Shown here piece by piece: positions 27,174 to 35,046 of a DNA stretch of 64,000 nt. Under the pieces are notes generated by a model. That model made no database searches, was not told where the DNA came from, and saw only the letters and a list, made by a program, of their open reading frames with translations. Origin of the DNA: Chryseobacterium sp. (GTDB taxonomy: Bacteria; Bacteroidota; Bacteroidia; Flavobacteriales; Weeksellaceae); NCBI RefSeq assembly GCF_019236175.1, contig NZ_JAFAJM010000019.1, positions 124,001 through 188,000 on the forward strand. Direction: 5' to 3'. Within the stretch, counting starts at the first letter, position 1. The number at the start of each line of letters is the position of its first letter. The position numbers and the translations under genes were made by a program.

Positions 27174-29066
27174 ATGACTAAAGGAAATATTAATGTATCT
27201 GTTGAAAATATTTTTCCCCTTATAAAAAAGTTTCTTTACAGCGACCACGAAATATTCTTGAGAGAGCTTATCTCTAATGCTACTGATGCTACTTTAAAAT
27301 TAAAACATTTAACAAGTATTGGTGAAGCGAAAGTGGAATACGGAAATCCGAAACTTGAAGTTAAAATTGATAAGGAACAGAAAACGTTACGCATCATCGA
27401 CCAGGGTATCGGGATGACTGGTGAAGAGGTTGAAAAATATATCAATCAGGTTGCTTTTTCAGGAGCAGAAGAATTTTTGGAAAAATATAAAGACACTGCA
27501 AAAGATTCAGGAATTATAGGACATTTCGGGCTTGGGTTCTACTCTGCATTTATGGTAGCTGAAAAGGTAGAGATCCTTACAAAATCTTATAAAGACGAAC
27601 CGGCAGTAAGATGGATCTGCGACGGAAGTCCTGAGTTTAGTCTTGAAGAGACCACAGACAAAACAGACAGAGGTACCGAAATTATTCTTCATATTGCTGA
27701 AGATTCCGTAGAGTTTTTAGAGGAAGGTAAAATTCGTGAACTGTTATTAAAGTATAACAAATTCATGCCTGTTCCTATTAAATTCGGAACCAAAACACAT
27801 ACACTCCCTTTACCGGAGGATGCTCCGGAAGGCAGCATTGCTGAAACGGAAGAAGTAGACAACATCATCAACAACCCGGTACCGGCATGGACTATTGCTC
27901 CAAGCGAGCTTACCAACGAGGACTATATCAAATTCTATCACGAATTATATCCAACACAATTTGATGAACCTTTATTCAATATTCACCTGAATGTAGACTA
28001 TCCTTTCAATCTTACCGGAGTTTTATTCTTCCCGAAACTAAGCAACAATTTAAATATCGATAAAGATAAAATTCAGCTATACCAAAATCAGGTATTTGTA
28101 ACAGATGAAGTAAAAGGGATTGTTCCAGATTTCCTGATGCTTCTGAGAGGCGTTATTGATTCTCCGGATATCCCGTTGAATGTGTCCCGTTCTTATCTTC
28201 AGGCAGATGGTGCCGTAAAGAAAATTTCGTCTTATATCACTAAAAAAGTGGCAGACAAAATGGTTTCTTTAATTAATGATAACCGTGAAGATTATGAGCA
28301 AAAATGGAATGACATCAAAGTAGTGATCGAATACGGAATCATCACTGAGGAGAAATTTGCTGAAAAAGCAGATAAATTCACATTATATCCTACAACAGAC
28401 GGAAAATACTTCCTGTGGAACGAGCTGGTTGATAAAATCAAGCCTTCGCAAACAGATAAAGACGGAAAATTAGTGATTCTGTATGCTACGAATTCTGATG
28501 AACAGCACAGCTATATTCAATCTGCAAAAGATAAAGGATATGAAGTCCTTTTATTAGACTCGCCTATTATCTCTCATGTCATTCAGAAACTGGAAACATC
28601 AAAAGATAATATTTCATTTGCAAGAGTAGATGCAGATCATATCAATAACCTGATCAAAAAAGACGAACCTGTTATTTCAAAACTCAATGAAACGGAGAAA
28701 GAATCTTTAAAAAAGAATGTAGAAGAAGCCATCAAAGATGCAAAATTCACCGTTCAGCTTGAAGATCTTGACAGCAATGATGCTCCGTTCACCATTACTC
28801 AGCCTGAGTTTATGAGAAGAATGAAAGAAATGCAGGCAACAGGCGGAGGTAATATGTTTGGAATGGGAGGCTTCCCAGAAATGTATAATCTTGTGGTAAA
28901 TTCCAATAGTGAACTTTCTAACCAGATCTTAAAAACTGAGAATACTGAGGAAAAAGAAAGCCTAATCAAATACGCTTTGGATCTTGCAAAATTATCTCAA
29001 AATCTACTGAAAGGAAAAGACCTGACAGATTTTATACAAAGAAGCTATAAGCAACTTGAAAAATAA
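27174..29066 (+). CDS. htpG: chaperone HtpG (Hsp90)
   Basis: ATP-dependent cytosolic chaperone. The 630-residue protein has the GHKL ATPase motifs in order: the helix LRELISNATDATLKLKHL with the catalytic Glu and Mg-binding Asn, DQGIGMTGEEV, and GHFGLGFYSAFMVA. The middle domain contains the conserved Arg loop (NVSRSYLQ), and a C-terminal dimerisation region follows. The length matches Bacteroidota HtpG. It ends 7 bases before a terminator. No convincing promoter was found in the 157-base gap to the divergent peptidase gene. Confidence 0.97.
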   Translation: MTKGNINVSVENIFPLIKKFLYSDHEIFLRELISNATDATLKLKHLTSIGEAKVEYGNPKLEVKIDKEQKTLRIIDQGIGMTGEEVEKYINQVAFSGAEEFLEKYKDTAKDSGIIGHFGLGFYSAFMVAEKVEILTKSYKDEPAVRWICDGSPEFSLEETTDKTDRGTEIILHIAEDSVEFLEEGKIRELLLKYNKFMPVPIKFGTKTHTLPLPEDAPEGSIAETEEVDNIINNPVPAWTIAPSELTNEDYIKFYHELYPTQFDEPLFNIHLNVDYPFNLTGVLFFPKLSNNLNIDKDKIQLYQNQVFVTDEVKGIVPDFLMLLRGVIDSPDIPLNVSRSYLQADGAVKKISSYITKKVADKMVSLINDNREDYEQKWNDIKVVIEYGIITEEKFAEKADKFTLYPTTDGKYFLWNELVDKIKPSQTDKDGKLVILYATNSDEQHSYIQSAKDKGYEVLLLDSPIISHVIQKLETSKDNISFARVDADHINNLIKKDEPVISKLNETEKESLKKNVEEAIKDAKFTVQLEDLDSNDAPFTITQPEFMRRMKEMQATGGGNMFGMGGFPEMYNLVVNSNSELSNQILKTENTEEKESLIKYALDLAKLSQNLLKGKDLTDFIQRSYKQLEK

Positions 29067-29072
29067 TAGACC

Positions 29073-29107
29073 AGAGACTGTTTCATTTTGAAGCAGTCTT
29101 TTTTTTA
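29073..29107 (+). terminator. terminator of htpG
   Basis: AGACTGTTTC and GAAGCAGTCT form a stem (one G-T pair) with loop ATTTT, followed by eight or more T. Confidence 0.85.
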
Positions 29108-29456
29108 TTTGAGAGGTTGGGAAAACGCAAAGACGCAAGGATATTATCTCCGACAGCGTAGAACAGGTGCCACGAATAATCTTATTTACACTGATCATCT
29201 ACCTGTCGTAAAAAAACCGCACTGTCCAGATATATAATTATATTGAAGATGAAGAGCTGTTTCATATTAATAAAAGAAATTCGTGTATTCATGGCAAAAA
29301 GACCTACATAAAATTAACAAAACCCTTTACATTTTTTAACTTCTTTCTCTTCCTAAAAATAATTAACTGTCTACCCAAATACTATTCATATTATAAACCT
29401 TTTCATGATCTCCTATTCGCTATTATTACTTTGTTTTATATTTTTTGGGTTTTCTA
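29108..29456. other. non-coding gap after htpG with dispersed-repeat fragments
   Basis: No supported gene. It contains ACGCAAAGACGCAAGG (about 29124-29139), a reverse fragment TGCCACGAATAA (29168-29179) and one fuller copy of the ATTCGTG repeat (29279-29300). Confidence 0.6.
29279..29300 (+). repeat. dispersed ATTCGTG repeat, copy 1
   Basis: ATTCGTGTATTCATGGCAAA; same element as copies at 30386, 30487 and 31859. Confidence 0.6.
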
Positions 29457-29487
29457 TTGTATAAATTATGCTTTTTTGCCATTTTTG
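29457..29487 (+). promoter_or_regulatory. promoter of the HTH gene
   Basis: TTG (29457-29459), 20-base spacer, CATTTTTG (29480-29487); one mismatch to TAnnTTTG. It leaves almost no leader for an ATG at 29494. Confidence 0.4.
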
Positions 29488-29493
29488 TATAAA

Positions 29494-29904
29494 ATGTCGG
29501 ATATGCAAAAAGAAAAATTACGCGTCATCAGAAAGCAAAAAGGCTATACTCAGCAGCAGGTTGCAGACTTTATCGCAACGGATGTATCCAACTATAGCAG
29601 AAAGGAAAGCGGCGATGTAAAAATCATCAGAGATGAATGGGACAAAATTGCCCGTTTTTTAGATGTTCCGGTAGAAGATATTTATGAAGAAGAAGAATCC
29701 ACAGTAGTTGTTAATAATGATCATCCTATATTTAACGATAGATCCTCTTCTGCAGGAGTAATCACGAATCAGAATAATTATGATAATATTCCGGGAGCTG
29801 TTATTGAAAACTTACAAGGATATATTGCTTTATTAAAAGAAGAAAATACCAGACTAAAGGAAGAATTAAAAAATTCTCAGGGTACCTCAAGAGCTAGGAA
29901 ATAA
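29494..29904 (+). CDS. XRE-type helix-turn-helix regulator with C-terminal coiled coil
   Basis: A 136-residue DNA-binding protein. The HTH is clear: KLRVIRKQKGYTQQQVADFIATDVSNYSRKESGD, then DEWDKIARFLDVPVEDIYEEE. A linker of about 40 residues follows, and a coiled-coil helix (ENLQGYIALLKEENTRLKEELKNS) near the end probably dimerises it. The reading frame extends 21 codons upstream to a TTG, but that part is hydrophobic, overlaps the putative promoter and is not part of the fold. The ATG at 29494 was chosen, and the ATG at 29503 is possible. Targets are unknown. Confidence 0.85.
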   Translation: MSDMQKEKLRVIRKQKGYTQQQVADFIATDVSNYSRKESGDVKIIRDEWDKIARFLDVPVEDIYEEEESTVVVNNDHPIFNDRSSSAGVITNQNNYDNIPGAVIENLQGYIALLKEENTRLKEELKNSQGTSRARK

Positions 29905-29933
29905 TACGCTTTTAAGTTGTAAAAATATTTGCG

Positions 29934-29965
29934 TCACTCATATCAATGTATGAGTGATTTTTTTT
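29934..29965 (+). terminator. terminator of the HTH gene
   Basis: TCACTCATA and TATGAGTGA pair around TCAATG, followed by eight T. Confidence 0.9.
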
Positions 29966-30001
29966 GCTTCTTTTTATAAGCACTGGGCAAGTTTGATGCC
30001 T

Positions 30002-30298
30002 TTATAATTCATTCATGGGGTCCCAGAATAGCTTTTTGAATCCTTTTATCCTTAGATTTTCTATAATAATTCCTTCAGCTTCAAGTTTTTTTTGAAATTC
30101 CGGGACAGACAATACTCCGGAACTGGAAATTACACGATGCGCAGGAACATCCTTAGGACATCCGCCCATTGCCTTTCCTACATGACGCGAATGATTCGGA
30201 TAACCTACAGCTTTAGCTATAGCTCCATAAGTAGAAACTCTTCCCTTGGGAATAAGTCTTGCTACTTCGTATACCTGTTGTTTGAAAATATCGTCCAT
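30002..30298 (-). CDS. alkyltransferase-like (ATL/MGMT-family) protein without the active Cys
   Basis: A 98-residue protein of the O6-methylguanine-DNA methyltransferase fold: VYEVARLIPKGRVSTYGAIAKAVGYPNHSRHVGKAM contains the helix-turn-helix and Arg finger. The active-site motif, PCHRV in true methyltransferases, reads PAHRV here (Ala53), so it cannot accept an alkyl group. This is the hallmark of alkyltransferase-like proteins, which bind O6-alkylguanine and hand the lesion to nucleotide-excision repair. The length fits the bacterial ATL class. Monocistronic. Confidence 0.92.
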   Translation of the reverse strand: MDDIFKQQVYEVARLIPKGRVSTYGAIAKAVGYPNHSRHVGKAMGGCPKDVPAHRVISSSGVLSVPEFQKKLEAEGIIIENLRIKGFKKLFWDPMNEL

Positions 30299-30385
30299 AT
30301 CTGAAGTCTTAGAAAAAATAATGTGTGTGTTAACAGTATTTAAAAGATAAAGATATGAAAAAATGAATGGTACACTACGTATTTA

Positions 30386-30405
30386 GCCGCCACAAATGCA
30401 CGAGT
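30386..30405 (-). repeat. dispersed ATTCGTG repeat, copy 2 (reverse)
   Basis: Complement reads ACTCGTGCATTTGTGGCGGC, close to the other copies. Confidence 0.6.
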
Positions 30406-30486
30406 AAAAAAATCATACCCCTATACCTAAGTATCTATGGGGTTTTCAAAAATACAACCATATAGTATCTAGCATTCATAAAATAA

Positions 30487-30508
30487 ATTCGTGTATTTAT
30501 GGCAAAAA
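30487..30508 (+). repeat. dispersed ATTCGTG repeat, copy 3
   Basis: ATTCGTGTATTTATGGCAAA; one base different from copy 1 over 20 bases. Confidence 0.6.
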
Positions 30509-30608
30509 AACGACTCTCCTGCCAAAAATTTCAGACTTTTCTGCACCCCGAAAAGACTTTGTATTCACGTGGTTTTTTCAAAAAATCTGCGAACTTAGCC
30601 TAAAGACA

Positions 30609-30640
30609 AAAAAAGCGCTCCAGAATTGAAGCGCTTTTAT
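30609..30640 (-). terminator. terminator of the deoxyhypusine-synthase-like gene
   Basis: AAAAGCGCT (30611-30619) pairs with AGCGCTTTT (30630-30638); A-run on the left gives the T-run for the minus-strand transcript. Confidence 0.85.
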
Positions 30641-30665
30641 TCTAATCTCGTTAAGAGTTTATGTC

Positions 30666-31640
30666 TTAAGCATTCTCAAGGATATAAGAGAACATCAATG
30701 GTGCACAGATAGTAGCATCACTTTCAACGATAAATTTCGGTGTAGTGATATCTAATTTACCCCAAGTGATTTTCTCATTGGGAACCGCTCCCGAATAAGA
30801 ACCGTAAGATGTTGTAGAGTCAGAAATCTGACAGAAATAAGACCAGAAAGGAATGTCATGCATTTCCATATCCTGATACAACATTGGTACTACACAGATA
30901 GGGAAATCTCCTGCGATACCTCCACCAATCTGGAAGAATCCAACTCCTTTTCCAGCTGAATTTTTAGTATACCAGTCAGCAAGGTAAGTCATATATTCGA
31001 TTCCTGATTTCATGGTTGTAGCTTTAAGCTCTCCTTTGATACAGTAAGAAGCGAAGATGTTCCCCATTGTAGAATCTTCCCATCCTGGTACTACGATCGG
31101 CAGGTTGGCTTCTGCTGCTGCAATCATCCATGAGTTTTCTCTGGGAATTTCATAGTACTGCTCCAATACTCCTGAAAGGATCATTTTGTACATGAATTCG
31201 TGAGGGAAATATCTTTCTCCTTTAGCTTCAGCATCTTTCCAGATCTCAACGATATGTTTTTGTAATCTTCTGAAAGCTTCTTCTTCAGGGATACAAGTAT
31301 CTGTAACTCTGTTTAGGCCTCTTTCTAAAAGATCCCACTCATCCTGAGCAGTCAAATCTCTGTAATGAGGAACTCTTTCATAGTGAGAGTGTGCTACAAG
31401 GTTCATTAAATCTTCTTCAAGATTAGCTCCTGTACAAGAGATAAAATCTACTTTTCCCTGACGGATCATTTCAGCAAGAATTTTTCCTAGTTCAGCAGTA
31501 GACATTGCTCCTGCCAAAGTAATCATCATTTTCCCGCCATCTTTAAGATGTGCAACATATCCTTTAGAAGCATCCACCAATGCAGCTGCGTTGAAGTGCA
31601 GGTAATACTTTTCTATGAATTCAGTTATCGGTTTGCTCAT
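30666..31640 (-). CDS. deoxyhypusine-synthase-like protein
   Basis: A 324-residue member of the DHS family. In eukaryotes and archaea DHS transfers an aminobutyl group from spermidine to eIF5A. Bacteria lack eIF5A, and bacterial members probably act on polyamines (homospermidine-type chemistry); this is family knowledge, not shown here. The NAD-binding features GAMSTAELGKILAEMIRQGKVD and ISCTGANLEEDL are present, as is GGGIAGDFPICVVPML. The catalytic lysine is kept as Lys295 in ITWGKLD, with the conserved ESDATICAPLMFSYIL after it. So the active site looks intact. Single-gene unit with promoter and terminator. Confidence 0.9.
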   Translation of the reverse strand: MSKPITEFIEKYYLHFNAAALVDASKGYVAHLKDGGKMMITLAGAMSTAELGKILAEMIRQGKVDFISCTGANLEEDLMNLVAHSHYERVPHYRDLTAQDEWDLLERGLNRVTDTCIPEEEAFRRLQKHIVEIWKDAEAKGERYFPHEFMYKMILSGVLEQYYEIPRENSWMIAAAEANLPIVVPGWEDSTMGNIFASYCIKGELKATTMKSGIEYMTYLADWYTKNSAGKGVGFFQIGGGIAGDFPICVVPMLYQDMEMHDIPFWSYFCQISDSTTSYGSYSGAVPNEKITWGKLDITTPKFIVESDATICAPLMFSYILENA

Positions 31641-31654
31641 TTTTTTAATTTTTG

Positions 31655-31687
31655 CAAAGATAAAACTTAAAAACGGAATGCAGTCAA
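31655..31687 (-). promoter_or_regulatory. promoter of the deoxyhypusine-synthase-like gene
   Basis: Minus strand TTG (31687-31685), 22-base spacer, TATCTTTG (31662-31655), 15 bases before the ATG. Confidence 0.5.
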
Positions 31688-31858
31688 GGCACTTGAAGAA
31701 AGTGTGACACAGGGGTCTTTTTTTATCATTTGTTAAATGAAAATCTTAGACTCTGTTGCCAGAGAATACAAAAGTATCCATTATATTTTATCCTCAATGT
31801 GCGGATTTTCTTATGGCTACTTATTAAAATAAGAGCACTCTTTATCTTAGATACAATT

Positions 31859-31880
31859 ATTCGTGCATTTGTAGCCCATG
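31859..31880 (+). repeat. dispersed ATTCGTG repeat, copy 4
   Basis: ATTCGTGCATTTGTAGCCCA; directly next to the greA-type gene terminator. Confidence 0.55.
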
Positions 31881-31912
31881 AAAAAAACGCAGCTCGAGTG
31901 AGCCACGTTTTC
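31881..31912 (-). terminator. terminator of the Gre-type gene
   Basis: AAAACG-CA-GCTC-GAGT-GAGC-CA-CGTTTT: two short stems with a symmetric CA/CA internal loop; seven A on the left become the T-run on the minus strand. Confidence 0.65.
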
Positions 31913-31926
31913 ATTGTAATTCAGCT

Positions 31927-32307
31927 TTATCCTTCCCAGATTTCTACCCTAAGAATTTCAATTTTTCTTTCTCCGTTTCTGAAAGGCCAGTTGATGACAT
32001 CTCCTACTTTATAGCCTACTACAGCAAGGGCAATATCCGAAAGAATGGAATGTTTATTTTTCTTCAGTTTTTCCTGTGTGGAAGGCACAAAAATATATTC
32101 ATGTTCAAAATTCTGAGTATGATCCTTTAGCGCTACTTTTCTGTTCACAGTCACGATATCTGCAGGCAAATCTCTTCTTAGTACCTGTTTTGCCTTTCTG
32201 AGTTCTTCAGTAAGTCTTTGTTCTTCACCTATACTTACTTTTTTTCTTCTCAATGTATCTTTGATAGCATCATAAATTCCTGTGGTTACAATAATATGAT
32301 CGGACAT
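31927..32307 (-). CDS. GreA/GreB-family transcription factor, short form
   Basis: A 126-residue protein. The C-terminal FKBP-like GreA/GreB domain is clear: EHEYIFVPSTQEKLKKNKHSILSDIALAVVGYKVGDVINWPFRNGERKIEILRVE. The N-terminal part (about 50 residues: GEEQRLTEELRKAKQVLRRDLP) is much shorter than the Gre coiled coil, as in Rnk-like regulators, so it may bind RNA polymerase without stimulating cleavage. The frame opens at a TTG (32316); the ATG at 32307 was taken as the start. Confidence 0.85.
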   Translation of the reverse strand: MSDHIIVTTGIYDAIKDTLRRKKVSIGEEQRLTEELRKAKQVLRRDLPADIVTVNRKVALKDHTQNFEHEYIFVPSTQEKLKKNKHSILSDIALAVVGYKVGDVINWPFRNGERKIEILRVEIWEG

Positions 32308-32604
32308 TTTTTTCAATTTTAAAAATTAGAAGGCAGTATTCTCCGATGATCCAATGTGGAATACAAGCCTACTTAGCTTCTTCCATGGATAGAAAACTGC
32401 AATAAAATAATTAATATAAAAATCCGGAATATTCCCTGTCTTGGATCCTGACAGGGCTTAATTAATAAAGTCTTTAGAACTTTTCAGAAAGGAATCTGTA
32501 TGTAAATAAAGTAAAGACAGCAACAATCCCGCTGGTCGGCGTATCGTTGATAAAAAGATGGTTGCTGTCATTATATTTTGTTTTAATTCTAACAAAGATA
32601 GAAC
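32308..32604. other. 297-base gap, no gene
   Basis: It contains an inverted repeat CCCTGTC (32434-32440) / GACAGGG (32450-32456) with no T-run, and a -7-like TATCTTTG on the minus strand at 32600-32593. Nothing else is supported. Confidence 0.5.
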
Positions 32605-33252
32605 TTAAAATCGGAATGTGGCAGCTGCGCTCAGAGAAATTCTGGTTAACCCCTCTTTTTCATTATCTCCAAACTCGTAAGTCATTCCGTTAAATTTCAT
32701 TTTGTTCAGGGTACCTCCCGTAATACCTACTTTAGGACCAATCATAAAATTTTTGGAAACTTCGTACTGGTAACCAAAACCTGCATCCAGACCAAGGTTT
32801 GAACCTGTACCTTTTATACTTCCTGTTTTTGTTGTATAAGAAATTACTCCAAGTGCTAAATCCACAAATAACTTATGCTTTGTAGGCTCATTGTAGTTGG
32901 AATACATAACAGAAGGCCCGAAGAACGTGATATTATCTTTGGTTGAAACCGGAACGGAAACCATAGTTCCATTGTTATCAAATCCTGAGATCCATCCGTT
33001 GCTAGAGGCATTATAGTTGGAAAATTTAAATCCGATTCCCACACTTCTCAGATTATAATAGGCTGAAATATCGAAATGAACCCCGTTTTTTAGTCCTTTG
33101 ACATAGTCTTTTTCTTCTCTGGAAAGGCCGGATGGTGTTTCAGCCACTCTCCATGCATATCCCACAGATGGCATGATTGAAATTTTTTGTTGCTGGGCAA
33201 AAGAAAGCAAAGAACCCGAAATAGCTCCTAATAGTATTAGTTTTTTTATCAT
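32605..33252 (-). CDS. outer-membrane beta-barrel protein
   Basis: A 215-residue protein with signal peptide MIKKLILLGAISGSLLSFA and then a barrel of alternating strands (HFDISAYYNLRSVGIGFKFSNY, FGPSVMYSNYN, FVDLALGVISYTT, LGLDAGFGYQYE), ending in RISLSAAATFRF with the terminal Phe expected for barrel insertion. The frame is open 16 codons further up, but those codons lie inside the promoter (33270-33300) and would precede the signal peptide, so the start at 33252 was chosen. Function unknown. Confidence 0.85.
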   Translation of the reverse strand: MIKKLILLGAISGSLLSFAQQQKISIMPSVGYAWRVAETPSGLSREEKDYVKGLKNGVHFDISAYYNLRSVGIGFKFSNYNASSNGWISGFDNNGTMVSVPVSTKDNITFFGPSVMYSNYNEPTKHKLFVDLALGVISYTTKTGSIKGTGSNLGLDAGFGYQYEVSKNFMIGPKVGITGGTLNKMKFNGMTYEFGDNEKEGLTRISLSAAATFRF

Positions 33253-33269
33253 TATTTTGAAAATTTCGC

Positions 33270-33300
33270 CAAAAATAAAACTTTCTGCGTAAGGAGCCAA
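33270..33300 (-). promoter_or_regulatory. promoter of the outer-membrane barrel gene; decides its start
   Basis: Minus strand TTG (33300-33298), 20-base spacer, TATTTTTG (33277-33270), 18 bases before the ATG at 33252. The upstream arfB gene ends right at its edge. Confidence 0.65.
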
Positions 33301-33693
33301 TTAAAATTTAAAACGTCTGTTTTCTTTTTTATCAGAGAGTTTTTTCTTATTGTCCAGTCTTTTTTGTTTTTGGCCTTTTGAAGGGTTGGTTGCCGTTCTC
33401 TTTTTAGGTATAATTAAAGCTTTATCAACAAGTTCAATAATTTTTTCAATCGCTTTATTTTTATTCATTAATTGGGTCCTGCTTTCGGAAACATTAAGAA
33501 ATAAAATACCTTCTGCATTTATTCTGTTTTTAAGTTTATCCTGAATTATTTTTTTTTGATCTTCACTGAAAAATTCTGATTCCGCCACTTTCCAGAGGAC
33601 GGTTACGGCGGTTTCTACTTTATTGACGTTTTGTCCGCCGGCCCCGCTGCTTCTGGATGTTTTAAAGCTGAGCTCTTTTGAAAAGTCTTTCAT
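33301..33693 (-). CDS. arfB: alternative ribosome-rescue factor ArfB (peptidyl-tRNA hydrolase)
   Basis: Frees ribosomes stalled on mRNAs without a stop codon by hydrolysing peptidyl-tRNA. The 130-residue protein has the release-factor catalytic motif SSGAGGQNVNKVETAV with GGQ at 19-21, and the Lys/Arg-rich C-terminal tail (KKRTATNPSKGQKQKRLDNKKKLSDKKENRRFKF region) that enters the mRNA channel. The tail and short length separate it from RF1/RF2. It lies 47 bases downstream of menE on the same strand and may be co-transcribed with it. Confidence 0.93.
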   Translation of the reverse strand: MKDFSKELSFKTSRSSGAGGQNVNKVETAVTVLWKVAESEFFSEDQKKIIQDKLKNRINAEGILFLNVSESRTQLMNKNKAIEKIIELVDKALIIPKKRTATNPSKGQKQKRLDNKKKLSDKKENRRFKF

Positions 33694-33740
33694 TGTATTG
33701 GATTTTGAAAATTAGGAGGGCAAAGCCCGTCAGAAGAAAA

Positions 33741-34769
33741 CTACACATTGTTAGCTATCTTTTGATACAGTTCCATGCGGCTTACTTTTCCGTTAGGAGT
33801 CCTTGGAATTTCATCTATAAAAATAATTTCTTTCGGCTTATGAAAGCTTTTCTCAAATCTAATCTCTGAGATTTTATTCAAAATATCTTCCGATCTTGTT
33901 CCTTCGATGATGAGTATCAGCTTTTGTCCCAGGCTTTCATCTTTAATTCCTAAAAACAGGGCTTCATTAGGGATTACTTTTTTGACGAAAGCTTCTAAAG
34001 TTTCCGGAAAAATTTTCGCGCCACCTGAATTGATCACATGATCTATTCTTCCTAAAAATTTAAACTGTCCGCCTTCTTTAATCTCAACTAAATCATTAGT
34101 TTTCAGCACTTCATCATTCACAGCAGGAGCAAAAATTGTCAGGCATTCTCTTTCGTCTAAAGAAACGGATACATTTTCAAAAACTGTAAAATAATCTTCC
34201 TGTTCAGGCATCAGTTGTCTTAGCGCAATATGAGAAAGTGTTTCAGACATTCCGTAAGTTTCAAAAATCTGATTGGAAGCACTCAGGTTCATTTGCTGAA
34301 TTTTTGTTTTCAGACTTTCGGAAACCGCAGCTCCTCCAATAATCAGGTTTTTAATCAGGTGAAGCTGATCCAGTGAATTTTCTACCTGAAGAGGAGTCAT
34401 CGCACAGAAGTCGATTTCTGTTTCCAAATTTTCAACAGGCGCTAATGAAGGTTCTGTAATTATTAATTTCATTTTCCTCTGAATAGAACGTACCACCATC
34501 ATTTTTCCTGAGATATATTCTACCGGCAGACATAGTAATGCGGTATTCCCTTCTTTTAATCCTAAAAAATTGCAGGTCATGACTGCAGAATTGATCATTT
34601 TCTTTTTTTCGATTCCGAAAACTTTGGGAACTCCGGTAGAGCCTGAAGTCTGCACATTTACAGTGGTACCTTCGGAATACCATTCTTCTAAAAAGATTTT
34701 CACTTTTTTTTCAAATTCTGTTTTGAAAGATAATTTATTAATATTGAGATTATTGAAGTCTATCAGCAT
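33741..34769 (-). CDS. menE: o-succinylbenzoate-CoA ligase-type AMP-binding enzyme
   Basis: Activates o-succinylbenzoate to its CoA ester in menaquinone synthesis. The 342-residue protein has the adenylating-enzyme motifs TSGSTGVPK (41-49), FETYGMSET, GRIDHVINSGGAKI, and RTPNGKVSR with the C-terminal lysine near 328. It is shorter than typical acyl-CoA ligases (about 450-500) because the N-terminal subdomain is reduced, as is usual for Bacteroidota MenE. The other men genes are not adjacent, so the substrate is inferred from family resemblance only. Confidence 0.85.
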   Translation of the reverse strand: MLIDFNNLNINKLSFKTEFEKKVKIFLEEWYSEGTTVNVQTSGSTGVPKVFGIEKKKMINSAVMTCNFLGLKEGNTALLCLPVEYISGKMMVVRSIQRKMKLIITEPSLAPVENLETEIDFCAMTPLQVENSLDQLHLIKNLIIGGAAVSESLKTKIQQMNLSASNQIFETYGMSETLSHIALRQLMPEQEDYFTVFENVSVSLDERECLTIFAPAVNDEVLKTNDLVEIKEGGQFKFLGRIDHVINSGGAKIFPETLEAFVKKVIPNEALFLGIKDESLGQKLILIIEGTRSEDILNKISEIRFEKSFHKPKEIIFIDEIPRTPNGKVSRMELYQKIANNV

Positions 34770-34821
34770 ATTTTCCGTAAATAAAATCTACAGTAAATTT
34801 AAAAAAAAAATCAAAAAGTTC

Positions 34822-34851
34822 TTGTATATAAAGAAAAAAGCTGTAAATTTG
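34822..34851 (+). promoter_or_regulatory. promoter of tRNA-Gln
   Basis: TTG (34822-34824), 19-base spacer, TAAATTTG (34844-34851): perfect consensus, 18 bases before the mature tRNA. Confidence 0.75.
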
Positions 34852-34869
34852 CACCACTAAAACAAACAG

Positions 34870-34940
34870 AGACTCATGGTGTAGCGGTAACACTACTGAT
34901 TTTGGTTCAGTCATCTGGGGTTCGAATCCCTGTGAGTCTA
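34870..34940 (+). tRNA. tRNA-Gln (anticodon UUG)
   Basis: A 71-base cloverleaf. The acceptor arm AGACTCA / TGAGTCT pairs fully, with discriminator A at 34940. The anticodon arm ACTGA-TTTTGGT-TCAGT carries TTG at 34902-34904. The T loop is TTCGAAT with stem TGGGG/CCCTG (two G-T pairs). CCA is not encoded. It has its own promoter and terminator. Confidence 0.97.
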
Positions 34941-34941
34941 C

Positions 34942-34975
34942 AAACCATCCTTTTTTAAGGATGGTTTTTGTTTTC
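34942..34975 (+). terminator. terminator of tRNA-Gln
   Basis: AAACCATCCTT (34942-34952) pairs with AAGGATGGTTT (34957-34967), followed by a T-rich tract. Confidence 0.88.
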
Positions 34976-34994
34976 TGTAAGAGCTATTTAATTC

Positions 34995-35023
34995 ATAAAA
35001 AAAGACCTCAACAGGAGGTCTCT
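34995..35023 (-). terminator. terminator of the HdeD-like gene
   Basis: AGACCTC (35003-35009) pairs with GAGGTCT (35015-35021); the run of A at 34997-35003 gives seven T on the minus strand. Confidence 0.85.
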
Positions 35024-35046
35024 TTCTATCGGAACAGGTATATCGG

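Larger units (their letters stand above)
30299..30608. other. non-coding gap with dispersed repeats
   Basis: No gene was found. It holds two copies of the ATTCGTG repeat in opposite orientations, and between them a CCCC...GGGG imperfect inverted repeat (about 30418-30442). Confidence 0.6.

Noticed and set aside
31730..32014. 94-codon plus-strand frame and 62-codon minus-strand frame between the DHS-like and Gre-type genes
   Set aside because: They cross a dispersed repeat and a terminator and show no family features.
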